From Nematostella vectensis (lineage: Eukaryota; Cnidaria; Anthozoa; Actiniaria; Edwardsiidae), in NCBI RefSeq assembly GCF_932526225.1, contig NC_064039.1:930001-994000 (forward strand): a stretch of DNA of 64,000 nt, read 5' to 3'. Below, piece by piece: positions 55,801 to 64,000 of this stretch; position 1 is the stretch's first letter, and every line of letters begins with the position of its first letter. The notes under the pieces were generated by a model that worked only from the letters and a program-made list of their open reading frames with translations, ran no database searches and was not told where the DNA came from. Both the position numbers and the translations under genes were made by a program.

Positions 55801-56612
55801 TAGGCGTGGGTATATATAAATTTAGTTCTAGCTGGCTAGCAATAAGTGCCTGGGCTACCACAATAGACTGGTATTTAACTCAACCAGCCATGCAAAATAT
55901 TTTAGACGCTGAATTGCCTCCTGCGCTAAACCATCCAATGGCTTATTGCACTCACATGAATTGCCTCCTGCGCTAAACCATCCAATGGCTTATTGCACTC
56001 ACATGAATTGCCTCCTGCACTAAACCATCCAATGGCTTATTGCACTCACATGAATTGCCTCCTGCGCTAAACCATCCAATGGCTTATTGCACTCACATGA
56101 ATTGCCTTCTGCTGCAGTGATATTTTTCACATGTTTTTACTGACTTGAGACGCCTCAGTAGGAGAAAGATAAATCATAATACCTGCTTGGATATCAGAGA
56201 TCTAACTGCTGCCCCTGGGCTGGGATCAGAGATCTAACTGCTGCCCCTGGGCTGGGAACCTCTTGGGCCACCCGGAAAATCAAAGTACCCTAGTGATAAA
56301 AATGGCTGATTTACCTGAAAGCATCAATGTAGTCTTTTCGGTGCTTGACCAAAAATTCTTTCAAAATTGTAATGTTAGCGCGCTGTACAAATAAAAGATA
56401 TACGTTTAATTCATTTGCTGAAAAGAACCAGATTCAGATTCAATTGTATTGCTTACCACGTCCCTCGCTCGCTTGCCAAAGTCACTTTCTCTCCCATTCT
56501 TATTTCGAGTCGGAAGAATCGAAGTATTTTTTCCAGATTCCTTAACCCCCAAAGCTTTGTTTCGCGTGCGAATCGTCTTAATGCTAGCCTTGAGCAATGT
56601 TGTTCTATCCAT
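46815..56612 (-). CDS. STX18: Syntaxin-18 (about 298 aa, nine exons recognised)
   Basis: Exons (minus): 56612-56457, 56382-56315, 54851-54736, 53358-53281, 50419-50331, 50000-49914, 49508-49450, 47523-47373, 46907-46815; all phases agree. It is an ER-resident Qa-SNARE for Golgi-to-ER retrograde fusion. Landmarks are [22 protein letters not shown] at the start, [35 protein letters not shown], the SNARE motif ([20 protein letters not shown] through NEHIRE) and a C-terminal membrane anchor ([20 protein letters not shown]) ending one residue later. The product is shorter than the human protein. The segment after exon 4 that is conserved in vertebrates (around the LYSEQR region) is not clearly present, so a small exon may be missed between 50420 and 53280. 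Exon 4 is embedded in a 73-bp array. Confidence 0.93.
47667..49384. mobile_element. Transposon-like element expanded into a 17-bp minisatellite
   Basis: Starts CAGGGGCGGATC (about 47677) and ends at CACCCCTG (about 49383); flanking ATACT on both sides may be a 5-bp target duplication. From about 47815 almost the whole body is some 90 copies of the 17-bp unit CACCCCTAGATCCGCCC and variants, which is itself the terminal sequence inverted. Lies in an STX18 intron; no coding sequence. Confidence 0.7.
49597..49905 (+). mobile_element. 3' end of a LINE (extreme 5' truncation)
   Basis: Reads the tail of a LINE protein ([21 protein letters not shown], stop) in sense orientation, then an AT-rich 3' UTR, AATAAAGTC and a (TC)n tail. 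Confidence 0.6.
50112..50330. repeat. 31-bp minisatellite at STX18 exon 5 donor
   Basis: About seven copies of AACACACACTAACACACCTC plus eleven bases. On the minus strand the first unit begins exactly at the donor GTACTTGCAG after exon 5 (50331), and later units carry TTACTTGCAG. Confidence 0.93.
50931..53345. repeat. 73-bp minisatellite made of STX18 exon 4 plus its donor
   Basis: About 33 copies of a 73-bp unit. On the minus strand each reads most of exon 4 ([19 protein letters not shown]) and the donor GGTAAAGG. Only the gene-proximal copy (53281-53358) has the acceptor side. Copies are nearly identical; a subclass with TTTTTTTGTACTTTTCC alters the donor side (near 51305, 51460, 52330, 53210). 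Confidence 0.96.
53579..54315. repeat. 52-bp minisatellite in STX18 intron
   Basis: About 14 copies of a unit beginning CTGTTATGTCATGACAAAAA. Copies ending GATTGA and GAGTGA alternate in the first half, indicating a 104-bp higher-order unit. Confidence 0.95.
54984..55530 (+). mobile_element. 3' fragment of a LINE
   Basis: The frame 54984-55274 ends with a LINE C-terminal-like segment ([20 protein letters not shown], then [10 protein letters not shown], stop), followed by a T-rich 3' UTR and an AATAAAAAAA tail near 55527. Sense strand +, inserted in an STX18 intron in opposite orientation. Confidence 0.55.
55905..56105. repeat. 47-bp tandem repeat in STX18 intron
   Basis: Four copies of a unit starting GAATTGCCTCCTGCGCTAAA. 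Confidence 0.93.
56190..56256. repeat. 30-bp direct duplication in STX18 intron
   Basis: ATCAGAGATCTAACTGCTGC with the following CCCTGGGCTGGG occurs twice in tandem. Confidence 0.9.
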
Positions 56613-56998
56613 TGTCTTGATAAGATCCAAGGCTGCAGTATAAATTAATAAAACAGCCGCGAAAAAGCCCAATGTCAAAAACACGTAGACAAATCCGCCA
56701 TCTTGTTTTCCTATGTAGCCTTGCAAAATTTTCAGTTGAGGAAGCCTGGTAACAACAACAAACTATCAAAACTATCATTTTTTTTGTACTAATTACCTGT
56801 TTACTGCATTATTAGATCCACTGTTGTTTAAGAAAATGAAACAAAAAAAATATTTATGGGAGACTTGAGACTTGATGGTATTTTAAACATCAAGTAATCA
56901 ATGTCTTTTTCTCTCACATTCTTCTCTTTCACCCCACCCTACCCCTATTAAAATCATATTATTTCCACCAGTGCATCATGGTAATCGAGTTCGACAAA
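56613..56998. promoter_or_regulatory. Shared STX18/TM2D2 promoter interval
   Basis: 386 bp between head-to-head ATGs. No clear TATA box; the ATGGCGG context at TM2D2 fits a housekeeping promoter. Confidence 0.5.
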
Positions 56999-58122
56999 AT
57001 GGCGGACGCGCGATGGGTTGTGTGGGAGATTTGGTTTATGTACTCGCTCTTAGCCGTATATTTTACTGAAATAGTGGCCTACACGGGTCAACTAGATAGC
57101 AGATGCTTTAATGAGTCATGTGGAAGGACGTTCGACCCTCGAGGACCACTAGTCGACTGCCAATACTTGTAAGTCAGTGTAGTCACATTCTTAATTACTC
57201 TTTTAACAATTCCTGTATTTTTACTGTAGATCACAACTTTAAATGCTTTCGGTAAACTTCATTTATTTAAAATACTCCTTTTTTAGGCCGCTTGATTTCC
57301 TAGACTGCGAACAACCGCTCGATTTAAAGGGAAACAGCAGTGCAAAGAAAGAGCAAGGATATGGTTGCGTAAAAGTAAGAAGCAAAAAATAATTACAGTA
57401 GTCCTAACTCCGAACACTAGAAAAAAAGAACATACTCTTTACGCGTGTACTCTTTTATTGCTGTTGCCTGTAACAAGTCCATTACACTGGTAGTCTCCTG
57501 CGATAAACATATACACAGTATCAAAAAATGTGCGATGGACCAAAATCCATGGCTATCCGTAAGTTATATCATCTCTACCATCGTTCATTGCGATTTCTCT
57601 TGCAGTTTGGGGGGTCCAGGTATGACGAAGTTGAGAGGACCAGGGTTTGGTGCACTGTTCTTGATGGCATTGAATGCTATGGGGAACGACGGTTCCTTGG
57701 CAGAGAAGTGCCCTGTATCAAGTAAGTATTGTGAATGAGAATGGTGTATAAATGCCTTATAACCCAAAGTTCTCCTTGAGAAAGCAGACAGGGACGAAAA
57801 CATTGGATGCACCCCGACCCAGCCCCTACCGTTTATACAATATCTCATCTTCTCCTTGATACATGCCCTGTCCAACATTAGCTTATCTATACGAACATCT
57901 TCTTCTAGATACAGTGGCCATTATTTTGTGACCACACTTCTGTACTCCATTCTGCTGGGGTTCCTCGGTGTCGATCGCTTCTGCCTTGGACACACTGGTA
58001 CTGCAGTGGGCAAACTCCTAACCCTTGGGGGCCTAGGGATCTGGTGGGTGGTGGATGTTATACTATTAGTCACTGGAAGCTTAAAGCCTGAAGATGGAAG
58101 CAACTGGAATCCATATTATTAG
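56999..58122 (+). CDS. TM2D2: TM2 domain-containing protein 2 (about 195 aa, four exons)
   Basis: Exons 56999-57168, 57287-57374, 57606-57721 and 57909-58122 (TAG at 58120-58122), all in phase. Start at the ATG in AAAATGGCGGAC; an in-frame ATG at 56978 is possible. A signal-peptide-like N-terminus leads to a Cys-rich lumenal region ([43 protein letters not shown]). The TM2 domain follows: first helix around [20 protein letters not shown], the conserved DRF turn, then [20 protein letters not shown] and [10 protein letters not shown]. It ends [11 protein letters not shown]2D proteins are conserved in animals and linked genetically to Notch signalling and phagocytic processes; the biochemical activity is not settled. 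Length fits the family. Confidence 0.95.
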
Positions 58123-60695
58123 ACTTTTTAAAGTCTCAAAATAGAAAGCTAGAAGCAAATGCTAGAAATGAGACGGAAGAAAACGTTGATAAAGTTTGAT
58201 AAAACTTTCATTTCTCATGTAACATGATTACACTTTTACTAACTTGTGAATTGTGCCAAAAAAAAACACTGGAACCTGCCCTTTGGGAGTAGGGCCATAT
58301 TTGGGGCTTACTTTCATAGACAAATATCAGTGAAAAAGGGGTGACTTTGCTGGTTTGTACAATGAAACTCTATGTATAAAGGACTCTATGATTAAGAGGA
58401 AACTCAGTCCTTCTAGAAGGGTCACAATGTATGTAGATTTACGCTAGAAATACAGTATTAAGTCATGGTCCTTTCTGGCCACTGGCTGTGTTAATGATAA
58501 AGACATGCGAATGTAAATATTGTAAATATACACCAAATATCATATTATATGGATTATTGTGAATTCAAATATCAGAAAAAATAACAAAACTCCTGGTGAG
58601 ACAAATATCGGTGTCCAAAGTTTGAGAATGTAGATGATGGAATCACCACAAGCGAAAAATTCTCATATCCACTTGAAGGGCTGTATTTTTAGGGCCTTTT
58701 ACCCCAAAACAACGGGTCTACTTCCAGTTACTGACAGAATAGAGCCAAACCAATATGTTCCATTACAATTAATTCACTTCCAGTAGTTACTGACAAAGTC
58801 CAGACCAATATGTTATAGAACAATGGCTTCACTCCCAAATACTGGCTGACAAAATCCAGACTAATTACGCAAGGACTGCGGATGTATCGCGGAGGCCGAG
58901 TTCATAGAGTTCATGGGATGCTGTAAATTTCTACCATCTCTCTTTTATACATTGTACTGTGAATTATGACGTCAAAAGCTTAGACGAATCGAATGTGGTA
59001 CCGATAATTAAAATAAACAATGCTTTTATAGCGCTTGTACAGGCATGCTTTTTTACAGTGTAACAGCGCGTGGCTTTGCTCGTATAAAAAAGTGTTTTCT
59101 GTGTTACAAAACCTTTTATGTTTTTATGGGCTTTTTTGCAGGCGCATATCTAGGGGGTAGGGGAGGTATTCCTGTTATCAGGCGCATAAACCTTGAGACT
59201 CCAGTGCTTCATGTGTTTTAGGGCTGTTGCTTGTACAAGATGGAATTGTTAGATATCTCGCCGTCAAAGCTTTTCTTTTGTGTCAAAAAAGATTCCAAAA
59301 TAGAAGCAAGTTTACTTGCCTTATAAACCAGCGACTTCGTGTCTGTCAATCTGTATTATTTTTAACATCATCAAATTATTTGCCGTCAATTTTAGTAGTC
59401 AATTATTTTAATAGATGACCATGAATTAATTAACGCCTCGAGAATTTGTGGGCGCAAGTAGAATCCCCAACCTACAAATTATCACTGCAATGATTTTAAC
59501 CAATTTATCACTTTTTTACACTCATTAAGACTTTTTCGCCGTAAACGTTGGACGATTATCCTGTTTTACTTTAGACTTATCATTATCAGCAGATGACCGT
59601 GTGCACAAGTAGCTGTCAAACAACAAACAACATGCTTCTGGTTTGTGACCACATCCAGGCCGGGATCCTTCGGGATTCAAAAGCAGGAAACTCACTCGGT
59701 TGAATCAAGGACCCTTCATGTACACTAGGAGGAGAACGTAACCGAGTTCGTATATTTCTCTCGATAATCGCCGCATTGCCCTCTGTTGACCCCATGTCAT
59801 AGGCCACGCCCTCGAGTATGTGTACCTTGTTCTGCCGTCCGCCACGGGCGAACTGATAAAAATACCCTCAGATATATCGCCTTTGACAGATGAAAGGTTT
59901 GCACCCGAGTCCACTGGGGTGTTCGGTGACTTCAAAGGCGATTCACACCTCTGTTCCTCACAACAGCGAAGTCAGCGGGTGACTTACCGCTTGTGTTGGC
60001 GCCTTCTTCTTCTCTAGAGTGCGGTGTACAGTGCGGCTTGACATTTGTGATTTGGAAGCTATCAACTTCGTACCGTATCGCAGCGCTGACATTTAGCAAA
60101 GATTAGATAAATTATAAATATTTATATTCCTGCTAAGTACAGTATTAGCGAGGTTAATAAGACCAAGAAACAAATTACAGGGTTATAAAACAGCCATTAA
60201 TTGGTTAGAATAAGGAGTACTCTTGGCGAGATCGCGGATTGCGAAAAGGCTGCGATAGCCAACAAAAAGCTGCCCCGTGCAGTACGAGTAGTTTGCTAGT
60301 GGGTTACTTCACCAGCAGAGTGCGTACCAGATGGCTATATTCGGGAATGACATCTGACAGCACCGGAATATCGGCCCCTTTGAGCAAAGGGAGCCCTCTG
60401 CGTAAAGCACGCGTTTATACAAGACAGGCTTGCGGCGATGTGTCCGCCTCAAATGACAATCACCCCCAAGTGCGATGCGAATAAATCAAACTCGTTACAG
60501 GCGCGGGTAACAATAGCAAAGGTCGTGTTGGTTTTCTAGCGTTGCGCACAAGGGGGGGCTCTGTACCATTTCTCTACCCTCGCAAGCGACATGTAACTTC
60601 TTATCGCCGCTATCAATTTTATGACATTGCGAAAATCTTAATTGCAAGCTTGAACTAAGACGTGTACGGCGATTGGTCGGTCTGGTATTTGGTGA
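58123..60695. other. Intergenic, TM2D2 to homeobox gene
   Basis: No gene supported. A GC-richer patch at 59640-60480 has short open frames on both strands without recognisable domains; it could be an unrecognised exon or regulatory DNA. Confidence 0.5.
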
Positions 60696-60703
60696 TATAA
60701 AAG
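60696..60703 (+). promoter_or_regulatory. TATA box of the homeobox gene
   Basis: TATAAAAG about 165 bp before the ATG at 60867, with ATTGG (inverted CCAAT) boxes at about 60671 and 60711. Confidence 0.6.
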
Positions 60704-60866
60704 GGTGTGTGATTGGCAGAAGGGTATGTCGCATGTCAGCACAATCTCTCGTCACTCGCACACAACTGATTTCCTTCTTATTAAGTGTTGTCGTTGAGCG
60801 TGGGACGGATACTCAGTCGAATAGCGAAACCGGTTCAGCTAGGAAAACGCGCGCGCGCTCGTAAAC

Positions 60867-61669
60867 ATGGAGAAATTTTCTGATTTTGTATCGTCCATAG
60901 GACAGGCGAGAAAGCTGCAGCAATACCCATCGCTGCCGCCCCATTGTTCAGCGGCACTGCAGTCTATGCACTCCAGGGAAGTCCCGGTACGGCCCCAGGT
61001 GCAAGAGGCTGGATCTGTCCCTCTACAACATATGCCTACACAGCCCGATACGCCAGGTAAACTAGAGCATTTACTACAAAGCACCACTACAAGCATGGCC
61101 CGTACAGCAAACCCGATCATGCAAAGCCCTCTTGAACAGAAGCGCGCTTGGATTAGCACGACACATGGTATGGTGGGCCTTACAGGTTTGATGGGCTCGT
61201 AGCGCCGTATTTGCATTGATCGCCTCGTGGTTATTTATATGGAGGTGAAATGCTAGCAAAAGTGTCTAATGGTAGCTTGCTGTGGAGGTGATTACTAGGG
61301 TCTTACACACACCGTAACACTACCCCCGGAAATAAAAGCGTAAACTGCCCCTGATCGAGCTAAGGGTAAATGCCCCGTAATTGAATTCCCATAGCTTACG
61401 AGGTATCGTTGTGTTTGCCATCAGAGGAAAAATACCCGTCAGAGCTCTCTCCCTCCGCCAAGCTCACACATAATACCCAGGATTGCTCCGATATGGACTC
61501 AGATAGCGGGGATTCCGCGCCGAAGAGAAAGAAGCGTCGAAATCGTACCACGTTCACAGCGTACCAGCTTGAAGAGATGGAGCGCGTGTTCCAGAAGACC
61601 CACTACCCTGATGTGTACACCCGGGAACAGCTAGCACTCCGCTGCGCACTTACGGAGGCCAGAGTCCAG
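60867..61669 (+). CDS. Prd-class homeobox protein, ALX/aristaless-like (first two exons, partial)
   Basis: Exon 1 60867-61167 and exon 2 61425-61669 join in phase. Exon 1 encodes a Gln/Pro/Ser-rich N-terminus. Exon 2 encodes an acidic stretch ([17 protein letters not shown]) and the homeodomain up to the end of helix 2 and the start of helix 3: [43 protein letters not shown], then a GT donor. An intron right after RVQ is the position common in Prd-class genes. The remaining recognition helix (WFQNRR) must lie beyond the window. [15 protein letters not shown] is close to ALX, with ARX next best. It would be a nuclear transcription factor of development. Confidence 0.88.
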
Positions 61670-64000
61670 GTACAAAACAAACAATAACACGCGCGCCTCT
61701 ATCTAAACACTCTAAAGACGGCGCGACACGGGCCAAACATATCCAGTCTCATCCACTTGACCGCTTGTCCTAGCCAGTGAAGAGCAATTTGTTGTAATGT
61801 TATTAATGTGATCCACGCAATCGATTCACGATTAATTTAATTATGTTTTATTTGGAGTACTGTTATGGATAAGTAAGAGATGCGAATAGCAGATTACGTG
61901 AGTGTATTTTCCCGCAATGTCGGTAAACTCGACTGCGTATCACTATCGTGCCCATTATGTTTGGCCCGTGTTTACATTTCAACAAATGCGATTATTCTCT
62001 TTCCCGGAGAATCATTCTCAATGGAAGAGGGTTTTAGGAAATACCCCTTACGCTTGCTAAATTCACTGAAAAAGACGGATTATTGATCATCGGCTTACAT
62101 TTGCTTGCCATGTTGTACGTGACTGGGATTTCTCGTCTGCTTGCCGCGTGAAAACTGAAAGCGTTTACCGTTGATCTCTACCCAAGTGCGTTCGCGGTCT
62201 TGTCGCTAACGAAGTCTAGATAACGTAAAACGTCTCGGCTAGATAAAAGGATAGAAACGTCTTCGTAAACAACTTTCAGAGGAAAATTCACCTACAGCTG
62301 CCGAAGGAAAGAGCCTCTATTCTCCCAAGCTAACCAAAATAGTGTGTTTGGATTTGCGTTTGGGTACACTTTCACGGGTGGTGGATCGTTGAGTAAAATC
62401 TTTACATTTTTATTCTGGATAAGGCTATCCATCACATGACAAAGTGTTCTCTTCAAACACAGAATGTCAATTATCAATTTACTGCTCTAATTCTAGTATT
62501 TCGGTGCCGCAGTTGTTGCTAGGCCGATATCTGGCGAAGATCTCAGCTACGGCTTGTCTTATTGAGGGAAATTTCATTGACCAAAAGACTAACAGAAAAT
62601 AAAATAGAAATTCCATAAAACTGTAGCCATTCTAGCTATGACATTTACTTGTTGTTTATTTATTAAGTTTTTAGTTAGAGTCCTTTAATTTGTTCTGTGT
62701 AGATTTTTTCAGTAAGGAATTATTATTCATTTTCATAAACAACATAAAGCTACTTCTTCTGACTACATCACCCAAATCACTAATCACTATTTGTTTACAA
62801 GTTGATAGCATCAGCTGATTAGTTTTAATCGCGATTATATCGATTGTTTGAAAATAAAGATAATGATTTTTTCCTCTGGAGACATCCCTAGATTATTCCT
62901 TTCTTCTGATCATGAACCTAGCTTCGCGGACACAGATCAAACTTCGGAAAAAAAAATGAGTCTTCTGCAAATACCTTCATGTTTTTACTTTGCGCACTGA
63001 GAGCATAGTTATCTGAGCACAGGATTACGTATAGTTTATAAATAAATCCTTTTTTACCTTGAATACTAAGTATAGATTATTTGTCTGAACGCAGAATTAC
63101 CTATAGTTTATAGTGTTTTGCACTACTGTGTATACTTTGCTGAAAAAGACGCTTTGTTAAGCGATTTGCATTCTTGTCTCCTTGGCTAAGTTTCTTCTAA
63201 CTGTAAGATACAACTCCTGCTTGTCGTTTCCTTGTCGCTGTTACTTCTGAGAACTAAACCTGCAGATGATAAAATAAAAATTGTCCGACTTCTTTTACTC
63301 TCTTCACGATTTATATAACCTATTTTTACTTATAAAAGAATTCCTTTACTAACTAGAAAAAAAGATAGCTTACATAACTCAGACGTTAGTCATCGCTCTT
63401 CCTCGCTTAAAAGACTTGGTTTTCCAGTAATAACTCATTTGTTCTCTTTTCTTAAGTAGATGGGCCACATTTCTGTATTCTTTGCTAGCGAATTCGCCAT
63501 CAATAGTCGGTATAGTCGCTGCACGAACTCTCCCGATAATTTGTTTCGCGTGGCTTGATTGTACCCTTCCCAATGGCTCCCTAGAGATTCACAAAACGCC
63601 GTTATAATCCAATAATTTAGTTACATTAAATGCTGCAATGTGCGACCTCTTAAATTCTATTTATTTCATTTACAAATTGTCGAAAACCTTGTGCCATCAA
63701 TTATACAATTAGCTGGTAATGTAATGGTTATTCCAAAATAAACGTTTCTCTAACGAATGCGCCATGGAAGTACAGAGGGTACTGTACAACGCACCGCGCC
63801 TCGAAGTGCATTTTTCCAAGAAGTTCAACGCATTTTTAATTTGTAAATCCTCACGAGAACTTGTACGTTTTTCGCTCCAGCCACAGGTTTTGGATTTCCT
63901 TCCAAGGGCAGAGCACACTACATCCGTTTTTACTACCACAGCCGTCATTAAAAGGCAATTTCTCACAGTAAAGCTATTTTTGTCTGAAAAAAAAAATGCA
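61670..64000. other. Probable second intron of the homeobox gene
   Basis: AT-rich. I found no exon with the WFQNRRAK helix and no other gene; the small open frames here look random. Confidence 0.5.

Noticed and set aside
56613-56726. Upstream in-frame extension of STX18 (hydrophobic N-terminus)
   Set aside because: Family proteins start at the MDRTTLL-type Met; the extension is more likely 5' UTR.
57741-57860. Intronic stretch in TM2D2 resembling a retroelement 3' tail
   Set aside because: Too short and too weakly similar to name.

Overview
The window looks like nuclear DNA of a cnidarian, most likely an anthozoan such as a sea anemone or coral. The host part is AT-rich and has spliced genes with animal-type GT-AG introns, LINE remnants and many minisatellites. 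It carries animal housekeeping genes (P5CS/ALDH18A1, TOPBP1, STX18, TM2D2) and a Prd-class homeobox gene. I could run no database search, so the species is not fixed.

Layout. 141-2429 (+): last three exons of P5CS. 3726-5098 (+): two intronless genes for small secreted proteins. 5275-18432: a complete GC-richer Polinton/Maverick-type virus-like element of 13.16 kb, with ~241-243 bp terminal inverted repeats and a perfect 6-bp target duplication TTACAA. 18832-19960: two more small secreted genes, divergent from each other. 22911-33227 (-): TOPBP1 in 13 exons (about 1530 aa). 34601-39794 (+): a VPS9-domain gene. 42815-43810 (+): 5'-truncated LINE. 46815-56612 (-): syntaxin-18 in nine recognised exons. 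56999-58122 (+): TM2D2 in four exons, head to head with STX18. 60867-61669 (+): first two exons of an ALX/aristaless-like homeobox gene that runs off the right edge.

The Polinton encodes a virion set (penton-type minor capsid protein, jelly-roll major capsid protein, A32-like packaging ATPase), several conserved small membrane or coiled-coil proteins, an rve-type integrase, and a large minus-strand replication protein with a polymerase-like palm, an SF1 helicase and an HNH domain. I see no canonical protein-primed PolB and no Ulp1-type protease. Termini and target duplication look fresh, but the integrase and replication genes each change frame once, and one structural gene has an in-frame TAG.

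Two patterns deserve most attention. First, all four small secreted genes have a kappaB-like site upstream (two of them, and a third at slightly greater distance, match the consensus fully), and the Polinton sits in the middle of this putative immune-effector cluster. Second, several minisatellites in host genes start exactly at, or include, a splice site: STX18 exon 4 with its donor in about 33 copies, the STX18 exon 5 donor, the donors of TOPBP1 introns 6 and 11, a doubled donor at TOPBP1 exon 12, and an array ending at the VPS9-gene exon 8 acceptor.
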